Below, piece by piece: positions 9,017 through 17,465 of a DNA stretch of 64,000 nucleotides. Position numbers and translations under genes: made by a program. Where the stretch lies: contig JAPLTG010000004.1 of NCBI GenBank assembly GCA_026398255.1, forward strand, positions 22,310 through 86,309, in the 5' to 3' direction. The notes below the pieces were generated by a model that was given only the letters and a program-made list of their open reading frames with translations, was not told the origin of the DNA and ran no database searches. The DNA comes from Verrucomicrobiota bacterium. Lineage in GTDB: Bacteria; Verrucomicrobiota; Verrucomicrobiia; Chthoniobacterales; Terrimicrobiaceae. How positions within the stretch are numbered: position 1 is the first letter of the stretch; every line of letters starts with the position of its first letter.

Positions 9017-9382
9017 TTACAACTGATAGGGAATCCTGATGTCGGGCCACTCCTGTTTCAGCTCCTTGCTGTTGCGCGAAACCAGGATGCAGCCTTGGGT
9101 GCGGGCGGTGGCGTAGACTATTGCGTCGGGAATTTTCAGGCTGTGTTTCTTTCGGATTTCGATGGTCTGATTGGCGATCTCTGCGGAGAGATTCAGGATT
9201 TCAAAAGTGCCGAGAAACCCCCGGATCGCATTCTCCTCGTCGCCGTTTTTGGCCCCAACCAAAACCTCGATGAAGGAAATGACGCTTATCTGCCGGGTGC
9301 TGTATTGGGCGAGTTCGATCTTCGCGGCCTCGCTGCCATTCAGGTAATCGATGAGAATATTTGTATCGAAAACGGCCTTCAT
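9017..9382 (-). CDS. vapC: VapC-type PIN-domain toxin
   Basis: This 121-residue PIN-domain ribonuclease is the toxin of a VapBC module. The N-terminal acidic motif is FDTNILIDYL (Asp6), the middle Glu is in ISFIEVLVG, and the third acidic residue is in KIPDAIVYATAR. The final motif is GCILVSRNSKEL. VapC toxins cleave specific RNAs such as tRNA or rRNA until VapB neutralises them. The start is set at 9382 because that ATG overlaps the antitoxin stop (ATGA) and is preceded by GGGAGGG 3 bases upstream. A methionine 12 bases further upstream is less likely. Confidence 0.88.
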   Translation of the reverse strand: MKAVFDTNILIDYLNGSEAAKIELAQYSTRQISVISFIEVLVGAKNGDEENAIRGFLGTFEILNLSAEIANQTIEIRKKHSLKIPDAIVYATARTQGCILVSRNSKELKQEWPDIRIPYQL

Positions 9383-9615
9383 CGGCCCTCCCATTCCTCG
9401 CGCAGCTCGTTCTGATACTCGAGTCCATCCATTTTTCTACTTTTCCAAATCCCGAAAGCAGCCTCCGAGGGCGGGAGGGATTTCACCTTTAAAAAATCTG
9501 CAATCGCCTCGCGGATAAGAGCTGCTCGAGATTGGTGGTTTGTGGTTCCGAGCCGGTCCAGGGATTCAATGAACTGGTCGGGGATATCAACGATGGTTCG
9601 CACAGGCGATATCAT
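9379..9615 (-). CDS. vapB: Ribbon-helix-helix (CopG/VapB-like) antitoxin
   Basis: This 78-residue protein begins with a short beta strand and two helices typical of ribbon-helix-helix DNA binders (VRTIVDIPDQFIESLDRLG ... SRAALIREAIADFL). An acidic C-terminal tail follows (MDGLEYQNELREEWEGR) that would contact the toxin. Such antitoxins dimerise, bind their own promoter and mask the toxin. The ATG at 9615 sits inside a direct repeat of GATATCA (see 9608-9627). An alternative start is the in-frame GTG five codons later, which would leave the repeat entirely upstream. The gene is translationally coupled to vapC. Confidence 0.85.
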   Translation of the reverse strand: MISPVRTIVDIPDQFIESLDRLGTTNHQSRAALIREAIADFLKVKSLPPSEAAFGIWKSRKMDGLEYQNELREEWEGR

Positions 9616-9627
9616 ACATCGATATCA
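9608..9627 (-). promoter_or_regulatory. Direct repeat at the vapB start, candidate autoregulatory operator
   Basis: The heptamer gatatca occurs at 9608-9614 and again at 9621-9627, a 13-bp pitch. On the minus strand this lies across the vapB start, with a -35-like TTGCCG 16 bp upstream of TATGAT. Because TATGAT contains the annotated ATG, a transcript from this promoter would start after it and might use the GTG at codon 5. RHH antitoxins typically bind such short repeats. The role is inferred from position. Confidence 0.4.
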
Positions 9628-9656
9628 CTTATCGGCAACCTAGTTTTTTGGGGGGG

Positions 9657-9822
9657 TTGACCACAGAGGACACAGAGAACACGGAGGGGGAGCTTTTTAT
9701 GAGTGTGATTTCTTTTTTACTGTCTTTCAACGACATGATATCGCATGAGCGTTGGCCGCGATTCATTCCAGCGGGTCCTTGCCTGCTCCTCCTCTGTGCT
9801 CTCTGTGTCCTCTGTGGTCAAT
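9657..9822. repeat. Inverted-repeat intergenic element, copy 1 (CACAGAGGACACAGAG family)
   Basis: The left arm (9657-9690) reads ttgaccacagaggacacag, then agaacacggagg. The right arm (9787-9822) carries its near reverse complement ending ctctgtgtcctctgtggtcaa. The arms enclose about 95 bp of AT-richer, gene-free DNA. Related copies lie at 26747-26897 and 58010-58110. The element fills nearly the whole gap between vapB and the chitinase gene. No transposase is seen; a non-autonomous palindromic element is the best description. Confidence 0.75.
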
Positions 9823-9827
9823 AAAGT

Positions 9828-12608
9828 CTATTTGATTTTTTGCTTTACGACGGGAAGGAGACCGGTGCCATCGGTGAGGTCGCCGGAGAGTTCCCAGATC
9901 ATCGCGCCACGGAATTTCTGCGCGTTGATGTAATCGCATTTCGCACCGATCGATTGGCGGTCGTCGTAGCTGATAAAGAAACCTCCTTGGCTCGTTGAGG
10001 CATAGACCCAGGGCACTTGGGCGGTGGCATCCCAGAAGCGGCGGTAGACTGTGGGTTGGGAGGCGAGGCGTTTCTCGACATCCCAATAATCCAGCATGCC
10101 GGTGTCGTCCCAGGTGCCTTGAGCTGCGCCGGTGGAGGATTGTTTGTAGCCGTTGTTGATATTTGGCACGCCTTTCCAACTGCGTCCGTAGAATGGCAGG
10201 CCGACGACGAGTTTGTCGCGCGGCACTCCACCCGTGAGGTAGGCGTTCATCGCTGCCGCTGTGGTGAGCGGGTCGCCGGGAGCTCCGTAGAGTGCGGCTT
10301 GATGGTCGGTCGTGGATTCCCAAGCGCCGTGGAGGTCGTAGGTCATGACATTGATCCAATCCAAAACCGCCGCGATTTTTGCGGGTTCGATATTGGCGAT
10401 TTTGTCAGGCCCTGCGGGGGCGGCGATCGAGAGGTAGTAGCGGCGGTTGTCTTGCTGGCCGGCGGCATCGAGTTGGCGGCGTAACTCGGTGAGGAGCGCA
10501 GTGAAGTTTTGTTTGTCCTCGGGACGCGAGACATTGGTTTCGAGCCCGCCGCCGCCGGGGTATTCCCAATCGATATCCACGCCGTCGAAGCCGTATTTGC
10601 GAATGAACGCGACGGCGGAGGCCGCGAATTTGCTACGCGAGGCGGTCGTAAGCGCAGCATCCGAGAACCGGCTCGAGAGCGTCCAGCCGCCAACCGAGAT
10701 CATGGTGATGAGGTGGGGATTCTGGGCTTTGAGTTTTTTGAGCTGGTTGAAATTCCCGCGCAACGGTTGGTCCCATGTGTCGCCCGGGTAGGCTTTTTCC
10801 ACCGCAGCATAGGAATCGAACAAGACCACCTCGCCGCCCGTGGAGATGTCCGCGAAGGCGTAGTTGATCACATTCAGGTTTTTCGCGGGGATGTCATAGA
10901 CATGGTAGTCGCGCTGGTAGATGCCCCATTCGACGAAATAGCCGACGATGACCTTGCTCAAATCCGGCTGGCCGGCGACCGGGGTGGGCGATGGAGTCGG
11001 CGTTGGCGTGATGACGGGTGTGGGGGATGGTTTCGGGGTCGCGATCGGAGTGGGTGAGGGGGTCGGAGTTGGAGTTGCCGTGGGCTTCGGCGTGGGAGCT
11101 GGAGTTGGGGTGACGCCGGAGGCCGGGAGGACGACGAGCTTTTGCAAGGTGGCGGAAAGATTCGCCGGGTTGGCGGTGAATCCGATCGTGACCGACTGGC
11201 CGGCGGGGATCGTGGAGTTCCAGGATTTCGGAGTGACCTTGTAGCGCGGCGAGGAGGTTTGCGTGGCGAGGGTTCCCTCCCACAGCGAGGAAATCGTCGA
11301 GGGATAGTCGAAGGCGAGCGACCAATTCGAAACAGCAGCGGAGCCAGTGTTTTTCAAGATCACTTGCACCTCCATGCCGCTGCCCCAGGAATTCACGATC
11401 GAATGCGTCACGCTTAAAGCACCGGTTACAGGGGCCGGGGTCGGCGTGGGAGTAGGAGCTGGTGTCGGAGTAGGCGAGGGTTTTGGAGTGGAGGTTGGTG
11501 TCGGAGCAGGCGTTGGAGTGGGAGTGGGAGTGGGTGCGGTGGAGCCGCTGGACAGGACCGAGAGATTTTGCAGAGCCGTGGCGCTGCCACCGGGTTGAAC
11601 GATGTAACCGATATCCACAACTCCTCCGGCGGGGATGGTGGAGTTCCATGCCTCAGGCGTCAGCGTGTTGACCGGCGAGGTGCCGGAAGTGGAGAGCTTG
11701 GCGTTCCAAAAGCTCGTGATTTTTCCTGTGGAATCGAAGCGCACACTCCAATTCGAAACCGGAGCGGAGCTGGTGTTTTTGAGGGTCACTTGAACCTGCG
11801 CGCCGGAGCCCCAGTCGCTCACGACCTTGGTGGAAACAGTGAGGGCGCTGGGCGCGGGAGTGGCCGCTGGAGTTGGTGAAGGGCTGGGAGTTGGCGTGGG
11901 TGATGCGGTGGGTTTTTCACAGGTGCAGCCGGTGCCGCAGCCGTTCGGGATGCTGGCTTTTATCGGGGCGGGAGGAACGGTGGGTTGCAGGGCGGGATCG
12001 AAATTGAAGCCGCCGAAATCGAGATCGCTCGTGGAGAAAAACGCCTCGCCTGCGGGATCGTTGCGTTGCCAGATCACATAGAGAATATGCCGCCCGACGC
12101 GCTGCGGCATGTTGACGGAAAACCGGTAGGTGTTGCCGTCCAGAACCGGTGTGGCGAGCAGGGGCAGTGGCTCGAGATCGGCCCATTTGAGGGGCTTTGC
12201 GGGGTCGTAGGTGCTTTTGGTGATGAACGCCTGGAAGCTGCTGGGCTCATGCGGCGTGGGCGCGGAGAAGCAACAATCGTAGCGGCCCGCTTGCACCTTG
12301 GTCGCCGGCCAATCCAGCCGCACGAGATCGAGCCCGGCATACTTTGTGCGGCCCGCGCTCGCGAGTTGGCCGTCGGGGATGAGTTGGGAGTAATTGCGCT
12401 GCGGAGTGAGCAGGCTCACCTCGTGCCAATCATAAAACGCCTGGGTTCCCGCGACCGCCACCGCGGCTTTGCCAGCCTCGCTGGTTGGGGTCATTGGATT
12501 TTCTAAAAAGACCTCATAGACTCGGCTGATCGGATTCGCCATGGAACCGTGGGCGAAGCAGGAGAGGGTGGAAGCGGCGAGCAAGCAGAGCGTGAGCAGA
12601 GATTTCAT
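9828..12608 (-). CDS. Secreted multimodular chitinase: AA10 LPMO - CBM2 - CBM2 - GH18
   Basis: This 926-residue extracellular chitin-degrading enzyme has a signal peptide (1-19) that would expose His20 (HGSMANP). That is the copper-binding N-terminal His of an AA10 lytic polysaccharide monooxygenase domain (about 20-215), with His120 a candidate second ligand. Two CBM2-like carbohydrate-binding modules follow (about 253-355 and 396-496; [40 protein letters not shown]). Long Pro/Thr linkers separate the modules, visible in DNA as low-complexity tracts near 10975-11110, 11437-11545 and 11850-11915. The GH18 catalytic domain (about 550-926) has DGVDIDWE with catalytic Glu682. An LPMO and a chitinase in one chain combine oxidative and hydrolytic attack. 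It follows a pseudopilin gene, and the type II secretion system in this window is a plausible exporter. Confidence 0.93.
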   Translation of the reverse strand: MKSLLTLCLLAASTLSCFAHGSMANPISRVYEVFLENPMTPTSEAGKAAVAVAGTQAFYDWHEVSLLTPQRNYSQLIPDGQLASAGRTKYAGLDLVRLDWPATKVQAGRYDCCFSAPTPHEPSSFQAFITKSTYDPAKPLKWADLEPLPLLATPVLDGNTYRFSVNMPQRVGRHILYVIWQRNDPAGEAFFSTSDLDFGGFNFDPALQPTVPPAPIKASIPNGCGTGCTCEKPTASPTPTPSPSPTPAATPAPSALTVSTKVVSDWGSGAQVQVTLKNTSSAPVSNWSVRFDSTGKITSFWNAKLSTSGTSPVNTLTPEAWNSTIPAGGVVDIGYIVQPGGSATALQNLSVLSSGSTAPTPTPTPTPAPTPTSTPKPSPTPTPAPTPTPTPAPVTGALSVTHSIVNSWGSGMEVQVILKNTGSAAVSNWSLAFDYPSTISSLWEGTLATQTSSPRYKVTPKSWNSTIPAGQSVTIGFTANPANLSATLQKLVVLPASGVTPTPAPTPKPTATPTPTPSPTPIATPKPSPTPVITPTPTPSPTPVAGQPDLSKVIVGYFVEWGIYQRDYHVYDIPAKNLNVINYAFADISTGGEVVLFDSYAAVEKAYPGDTWDQPLRGNFNQLKKLKAQNPHLITMISVGGWTLSSRFSDAALTTASRSKFAASAVAFIRKYGFDGVDIDWEYPGGGGLETNVSRPEDKQNFTALLTELRRQLDAAGQQDNRRYYLSIAAPAGPDKIANIEPAKIAAVLDWINVMTYDLHGAWESTTDHQAALYGAPGDPLTTAAAMNAYLTGGVPRDKLVVGLPFYGRSWKGVPNINNGYKQSSTGAAQGTWDDTGMLDYWDVEKRLASQPTVYRRFWDATAQVPWVYASTSQGGFFISYDDRQSIGAKCDYINAQKFRGAMIWELSGDLTDGTGLLPVVKQKIK

Positions 12609-12684
12609 GATTCGGTTTTCGTGCGTGGATGTCGTTAGACACGCCGCCGCGCAGGCCGTTCAGAACTCGGTAAAAAAACCTCGG

Positions 12685-13332
12685 CTACTGGAGGTCTGCC
12701 GTCTCCACCGGCGAGACAGAGCCGTTGAAAAACCACGCGAGCCGTTTTTTGTGGATCGGCTGGGCAGGCGTGTTCGCGGCCCACGAGGCGCCAGCGACGC
12801 GAGGATGCTGGCGGTCGGCATCCGAAAATCCCCACGCATTCGCGGGGATCGATCCCAAGCGCAACGGGACGGAGCCGTCGTTGGCGGCGCGCGAACCCCA
12901 GGGATTGATCGTCGCATTGCCGCTCGTAACTTTCATGTTCATCACGAAAGTGCGTGAGGTGGAAAGCGCGGCGGGGGCGGTGACTTTGCGATAGGCGGGC
13001 GGCAAGAAAAGCTCGATCAGCTCTGGCTTCGCGGGCGTTTCGATTCCCATATACGGAGCGAGTTCACGGGCGAGGCGACCCTCTATGGTTGGATCGAGTT
13101 CAGCAATTTGACCGGGCCAAAGCGAACCCGGGAGCAAGCTATCCTTGTCAGCAGCATAGAGGCCGATGGCGCTCCCGATTTGGCGCATGTTCGAGATGGC
13201 TTTGGCTCGATCTCCTTGCGTCCGCGCGGCGCCCGTGGCTGTCAGGGCCAGTGCCGCGAGAATGGCGACAATCGCGATGGTGACCAGCAACTCGATGAGA
13301 GTGAAACCTGCGCGCCCGGTGTGTTGTTTCAT
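12685..13332 (-). CDS. Type II secretion/type IV pilus-like pseudopilin
   Basis: This 215-residue protein has a classic prepilin leader: a short basic start, then GFTLIELLVTIAIVAILAAL, with predicted cleavage before Phe. Such proteins are processed by prepilin peptidase and assemble into pilus or pseudopilus fibres. The globular part has no motif I can assign, but the general form matches the many H-type pseudopilins found in Verrucomicrobiota and Planctomycetota. The ATG at 13332 overlaps the stop of the sugar dehydrogenase gene (ATGA), and the chitinase gene begins 76 bp after its stop. The main type II secretion operon lies about 44 kb away. Confidence 0.88.
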   Translation of the reverse strand: MKQHTGRAGFTLIELLVTIAIVAILAALALTATGAARTQGDRAKAISNMRQIGSAIGLYAADKDSLLPGSLWPGQIAELDPTIEGRLARELAPYMGIETPAKPELIELFLPPAYRKVTAPAALSTSRTFVMNMKVTSGNATINPWGSRAANDGSVPLRLGSIPANAWGFSDADRQHPRVAGASWAANTPAQPIHKKRLAWFFNGSVSPVETADLQ

Positions 13333-14765
13333 TTCTTCCCGCCGCTCTCCGCGCCCGCAGGAACAAGCCGCACGATCCTGTCGGGGTTGTTCAGAACGAC
13401 ATAAATAAACCCATCGGGTCCACAACGCACATCTCTCACTCGGCCCATGCCTTCAAACACCACCTCGTCCTCGATGACCTTCCCATCCCTCATCCGCAGG
13501 CGGTGAACCGTGCCCTGAAGGCCACCTGCAAAGAAGTCGTTTTTCCATTCGGGGAACTTGTCGCCGTTGTAAAAAGCCAACCCGCAGGTCGCGATCGAGG
13601 GCGTCCAGTGATGGAGCGGCGGTTCGAAGCCTTCTTTTTCCGTGAGCGCCGTGAGCGGCGTGCCATTGTAGTTCATGCCGAAGGACGCCACCGGCCAACC
13701 GTAGTTCGCGCCCTTGCGGATTCGGTTGAACTCATCGCCCCCGCGCGGGCCGTGTTCTGTCTCGTAAATCTCATGGTCGCGGGGGTCCACCACCAGACCC
13801 TGAGGGTTCCGGTGGCCGTAGCTCCACACCGCCGCGAGCGCGTCCGTGCGGTCGGCGAAGGGATTGTCGGCGGGAATTTTTCCGTCGGGCAGAAGGCGGT
13901 AGATTTTCCCATTGGGGAGTCCGATGTCTTGAGCTTTGTCTTTTTCGCCGCGGTCTCCGATCGAAAAAAATACATGCCCGCGATCGAAAACTATGCGCGA
14001 CCCAAAGTGCACACTGCTCTTTGTGTAGTGCTTCGGATCCGCTTCGAAGATCGTTTCCTCATTGATCCACTTGTTGTTTGCGATCCGCCCGCGCGAGATT
14101 TTCGTCATCGAGGATTTGGCGTCGCCCGGAGCCGGCGCGGAATACGAGAGGTAAATCCAACCGCTCTTTTCGAAATCCGGGGCGTGGGCAACATCCAGCA
14201 ACCCTCCTTGACTCGAAACCACCACCGGTGGCGTGTCGGCAACGGCCTCGGGTTGGAGCTTCCAGTTTTCATCGAGCACCCTGAGGCGCCCTGGTTTTTC
14301 GGTCACCAACTTCCGGCCATCCGGCAGAAACGCCAGCGCCCATGGCGTCTCCAGCCCCGAGGCCACGACCGACTCGACGATGTAGCTGGCGTGCTCGGTT
14401 CGCACGGGTTCACCGGGTAGCATTTTGGGTTTCGGAGCACTGGATTTTTGCGCGGCGTTTTCCTTTTCACGGATATAGACCACCAAGGCGCGGATCGACT
14501 CCGCGGGGAGAGCTTTTTCAAATGCCGGCATGCCTGCATCGGGAATTCCAGCCGAGATCGAGGCGGCGATTTCGGCATCGGACGCGCCATATTTCCAGAT
14601 GCCTTCGTTCAGTGCGCCTCCACTCCCACCATCCATTTCCGCCCCGTGGCACGACGCGCAGTTCTCGCGATAAACATCCTCCGCCTTCGCCTGTGCCATA
14701 GCCCGACCACCTCCGAAGAGAACTCCGAAGGCCAAAAAACCAAAAATCGTGCGGCGAGCCATCAT
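13329..14765 (-). CDS. Secreted cytochrome c-fused aldose sugar dehydrogenase (PQQ-type beta-propeller)
   Basis: This 478-residue periplasmic protein has a signal peptide (ARRTIFGFLAFGVLFGG ... AMAQA). A haem-binding cytochrome c motif follows (CASCH, near residue 35) in a short domain, then a six-bladed beta-propeller of the glucose/sorbosone dehydrogenase (YliI/Asd) family (ASGLETPWALAFLPDGRKLV; FGSRIVFDRGHVFFSIGDRG; NPQGLVVDPRDHEIYETEHG). The family oxidises aldoses with PQQ and passes electrons on; the fused haem domain could be the first acceptor. The frame continues upstream to 14816, but that would run into the tmRNA gene, so the ATG at 14765 (or 14762) is chosen. The gene leads the sugar dehydrogenase - pseudopilin - chitinase unit. 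Confidence 0.88.
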   Translation of the reverse strand: MMARRTIFGFLAFGVLFGGGRAMAQAKAEDVYRENCASCHGAEMDGGSGGALNEGIWKYGASDAEIAASISAGIPDAGMPAFEKALPAESIRALVVYIREKENAAQKSSAPKPKMLPGEPVRTEHASYIVESVVASGLETPWALAFLPDGRKLVTEKPGRLRVLDENWKLQPEAVADTPPVVVSSQGGLLDVAHAPDFEKSGWIYLSYSAPAPGDAKSSMTKISRGRIANNKWINEETIFEADPKHYTKSSVHFGSRIVFDRGHVFFSIGDRGEKDKAQDIGLPNGKIYRLLPDGKIPADNPFADRTDALAAVWSYGHRNPQGLVVDPRDHEIYETEHGPRGGDEFNRIRKGANYGWPVASFGMNYNGTPLTALTEKEGFEPPLHHWTPSIATCGLAFYNGDKFPEWKNDFFAGGLQGTVHRLRMRDGKVIEDEVVFEGMGRVRDVRCGPDGFIYVVLNNPDRIVRLVPAGAESGGKK

Positions 14766-14773
14766 GAAAAAAC

Positions 14774-15126
14774 TGGAGGCGACGGGAGTCGAACCCGTGT
14801 CCTTCAAACGATCCACACAACCTTCTACATGTTTAGACGGTCTTTAATCTCGGAGAAGGCGGGCGAACCGTCACGCTTCCTTCTCCAGAGCGTCCACGAA
14901 ATCGATTCATCCGGGGTAGCGGTCGCTCCATCCCAGACCAGCCTGCTGTCGTCGCATTCCGGACCAGCAGGCGTCATCCGGGATGCGTCGCAGCTCAATT
15001 AGGCCGCGAGAGCGAGATCTTCGTAATCTGCATTTATTTGTTTGATCCGATTTTTTACGAGGCCAACGAATCATCCTCGACATGCAGGCCGGGCTTCACA
15101 CTCAAAGTCGAAACCATTACGCCCCC
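14774..15126 (-). ncRNA. ssrA: Transfer-messenger RNA (tmRNA)
   Basis: This is a one-piece tmRNA of about 353 nt. Its 5' end GGGGGCG pairs over seven bases with 3' CGCCTCC, followed by discriminator A; CCA is not encoded. The 3' T arm reads GGGTTCGACTCCC, and TGGTTTCGACTTTG follows the 5' end as expected. The tag frame ends in codons for ADYEDLALAA and a TAA (15002-15000), the typical degradation tag that marks stalled proteins for proteolysis. Pseudoknot-rich sequence fills the region between the tag and the 3' end. It rescues stalled ribosomes together with SmpB, which is not in this window. Confidence 0.96.
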
Positions 15127-15193
15127 TTATTTGGGTGAGAGGAAACTAAGCCGCTTCTTGAGAAATGCAAGCCGACCTCCACAGGGTGGCTTG

Positions 15194-15724
15194 TCAATTC
15201 TGGCGGGGGTCTTCGGGCGCGTCCGAGAGGAGATGAAAAAATGGCCCCGAGGCGCGCATGATATTTTTCCACGCCGTGTCGGGGTTTTTCATTTCGATCA
15301 GCTCCCGCGTGGGGGTCAGAAGCAGCCAGGCATTCTGCTCGAGTTCCTGCTCGAGTTGACCGACGGACCAGCCCGAGTAGCCGGTGAAAAGGCGAAGCCC
15401 ATCCTCCCAACCGCGTCGCGACTCATCTTCCTCGCCGCCGTTGAACGCGCGGAATGCCACCATGCTCGGGTTTTCGCGCCATTGCAGGCTCGTGAGCAGC
15501 ATTTTTCCCGCTTCCACCGGACCACCAAAATACGCCGGAGCTTTTGGCCCCCCATCCGCCTCGAACGGGATCGGGCGGTTCAGCACAAATCCCGTCGCGC
15601 CTTCCTCCGGGATATGTTGGGACAAAAAAATAATCGTCCTGCGGAAATTGGGGTCCCGCAGGTCGGGATGCGCCACGAGGAGCGACCCCGTCAAATTCTC
15701 GCCGACTTTCATGATCCGACCCAT
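15194..15724 (-). CDS. YqgE/AlgH family protein (UPF0301)
   Basis: This 176-residue protein shows the AlgH/YqgE pattern: LTGSLLVAHPDLRDPNFRRT, then EEGATGFVLNRP, AYFGGPVEAGKM, FTGYSGWSVGQLEQELEQNA and WLLLTPTRELI. The family is widespread and poorly understood; in Pseudomonas AlgH has been linked to alginate regulation. The ATG at 15724 is preferred because GAGG lies 8 bases upstream; an in-frame ATG at 15712 is possible. It lies 38 bp after the serine hydrolase gene in the same direction, likely the last gene of a TPR - hydrolase - algH unit. Confidence 0.85.
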   Translation of the reverse strand: MGRIMKVGENLTGSLLVAHPDLRDPNFRRTIIFLSQHIPEEGATGFVLNRPIPFEADGGPKAPAYFGGPVEAGKMLLTSLQWRENPSMVAFRAFNGGEEDESRRGWEDGLRLFTGYSGWSVGQLEQELEQNAWLLLTPTRELIEMKNPDTAWKNIMRASGPFFHLLSDAPEDPRQN

Positions 15725-15762
15725 AGCACAAACCTCATCCGGATGTGGCGAGAGAATTCGGT

Positions 15763-16902
15763 TCAAGAATACAGCGCGCGGACGAGGGACTGGCACCGTT
15801 CGTGGGGAAGCACGCCGAGTTCCATTTGGTTCATCACATACGCGAAGCCGAGGCGGCGGGTGGGGTCCGCGAAGGCAAGGCTTCCGCCCGCCCCCGCATG
15901 GCCGAACGCCGAGGTCGAGGGCCCCAGCATCGAGCGGATTTTTCTGCCGTCGGCATCGATCGGATCGCGGGTGAAGCCCGCCGAAAATGCCATTTCGCGC
16001 TGAAGCACGGGGTCGAATCCCTGCGCGGCGGGGGCGGCGATCCAGCCGAGGATTTCGGGAGCCAAAATCTCCCTGCCCTGCCATGTGCCGCCATTCGCCA
16101 GCATCGCAAAAAATTTCGCCAACGCCCGCGCTGAGCCAATTCCTCCCATCGCGGGGAGTGAGGCGGAGCGGACTTGCGGGGCATTCATCGCCGAGGCTGC
16201 CGCGAGGCCAGCGGGGCTCGCGAAGGCGCGACGCGTGGGAGAGCTGGGATCGGCGAAGGCTTTGATAAAAAGCTCATCGGCTTTCGCGGGGGGGCCTGGC
16301 TTGGGAGCCAGCATGGTCGCCACGCGGTGGTGCTCGCTTTCGGGAAGCCCGATCCAGAAATCCAGCCCGAGCGGTTCGGCAAAAACTCTCCGCCAGCGCG
16401 CCCCCAGGGATTCCCCGCCAGCCAGGCGCCGGACGATTTCGTCGAGGAGAAAACCAAAAACCCTCGGGGCGTAGGCTGGGCCAGCGTTCGGTGGAATTTG
16501 CGGGCGCTGGAGCTCGATGGCCCGAACCACACTTTCGCGGTCGAGCAGACTGGCCGAGGGATCGTCCAAAGCGAAAAGCCCCGCGCGGTGCGTCATCACT
16601 TGCTCGAGCGTGAGGTGTTCCTTCCCGGATTGTGCGAACTCCGGCCAAAACTCCGCGACCGTCGTTTCCAAATCCAATCCTGCGGCATGAATCGCGTGGA
16701 GCGCGCAGGCACTGGCCGGGGCTTTCGTTGCGGACCAGACCAGAACGAGAGTCGAACCATCCCAAGGTTCGCTTCGTGCGGCATCGCGAAAACCGCCCTG
16801 GAGCGAAAGAACCTCCTCGCCGTCCTCGAAAACACACACCGCTGCACCAACCTCGCGGCCCTCCTCGAAATTTCGGCGGAACGCCTCCTCGAAGCCTCTC
16901 AC
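15763..16902 (-). CDS. Beta-lactamase-fold serine hydrolase (class C / EstB-like)
   Basis: This 379-residue protein of the beta-lactamase/penicillin-binding-protein superfamily carries the nucleophile motif SATK (Ser57, Lys60) in LVWSATKAPAS. A Tyr motif lies in AYAPRVFGFLLDEIV, and an HAG motif (FGHAGAGGSLAFADP) replaces the classical KTG. These features fit EstB-type esterases or peptide hydrolases rather than true beta-lactamases. No signal peptide is visible, so it is probably cytoplasmic. A GTG start at 16902 is chosen because it overlaps the TPR gene stop (GTGA) and AAGGAG lies just upstream; the longer upstream frame overlaps the TPR gene and looks non-coding. The substrate is unknown. 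Confidence 0.82.
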   Translation of the reverse strand: MRGFEEAFRRNFEEGREVGAAVCVFEDGEEVLSLQGGFRDAARSEPWDGSTLVLVWSATKAPASACALHAIHAAGLDLETTVAEFWPEFAQSGKEHLTLEQVMTHRAGLFALDDPSASLLDRESVVRAIELQRPQIPPNAGPAYAPRVFGFLLDEIVRRLAGGESLGARWRRVFAEPLGLDFWIGLPESEHHRVATMLAPKPGPPAKADELFIKAFADPSSPTRRAFASPAGLAAASAMNAPQVRSASLPAMGGIGSARALAKFFAMLANGGTWQGREILAPEILGWIAAPAAQGFDPVLQREMAFSAGFTRDPIDADGRKIRSMLGPSTSAFGHAGAGGSLAFADPTRRLGFAYVMNQMELGVLPHERCQSLVRALYS

Positions 16903-17366
16903 AGCTCCTTGTGCAGCGAGAGGAGGTCCGGGTCGAGTCTCGCGATCTCGCGGAATTTCTCGTCCATCGCGAAGCTCGTCTGCGCATAGTCGCGCGCGGC
17001 GTTGATATCGCCTAGCACGGCGGAGTAGCAGGCGAGGTTGTAGAAATAAGTCGCCTCGTCCTCGAGGATCGCCGGGGCGCTGAGAAGCAGGTCGCGCGCC
17101 TCGGCGGTGCGGCCATTCTCGTGGAGGCAAAATGCCCCGTGGATGTAGCCAGCCACGCCATCGGGATACAATTCGCGCAACCTCCGGCACAACGCCAGCG
17201 CGTCATCCCACGCGCGGGTTTTCATCAAAATAAAAAGCCGCATTTGGAGCACAGGCTCGACCTCGCAATACTCTGGGCCCAGGGCGTCCAACTCTGCCAG
17301 GGCGTCCACAGGCATATCGAGTTCGATGTAGCCTTGGGCTGCAAGCAGAGTCCGGTCGAGTGACAT
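16899..17366 (-). CDS. Tetratricopeptide-repeat protein
   Basis: This 155-residue helical protein has three or more TPR-like repeats (TLLAAQGYIELDMPVDALAE; RAWDDALALCRRLRELYPD; ATYFYNLACYSAVLGDINAA). TPR proteins are scaffolds for protein contacts. The ATG at 17366 (MSLDRTLL) is chosen; the open frame continues upstream without recognisable protein. The stop overlaps the GTG start of the serine hydrolase by 4 bp, so the two proteins are probably made together. No signal peptide is seen and the function is unknown. Confidence 0.75.
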   Translation of the reverse strand: MSLDRTLLAAQGYIELDMPVDALAELDALGPEYCEVEPVLQMRLFILMKTRAWDDALALCRRLRELYPDGVAGYIHGAFCLHENGRTAEARDLLLSAPAILEDEATYFYNLACYSAVLGDINAARDYAQTSFAMDEKFREIARLDPDLLSLHKEL

Positions 17367-17465
17367 GGGGCGGAAAATACCGGTCGTGGCTTGTTTTTCA
17401 ACCGCCATGTTCTGACCTCCGCGAGCTTCTTGCCAGCGGCGAGGCAAGAGGTAAGTTCGGCGGCC

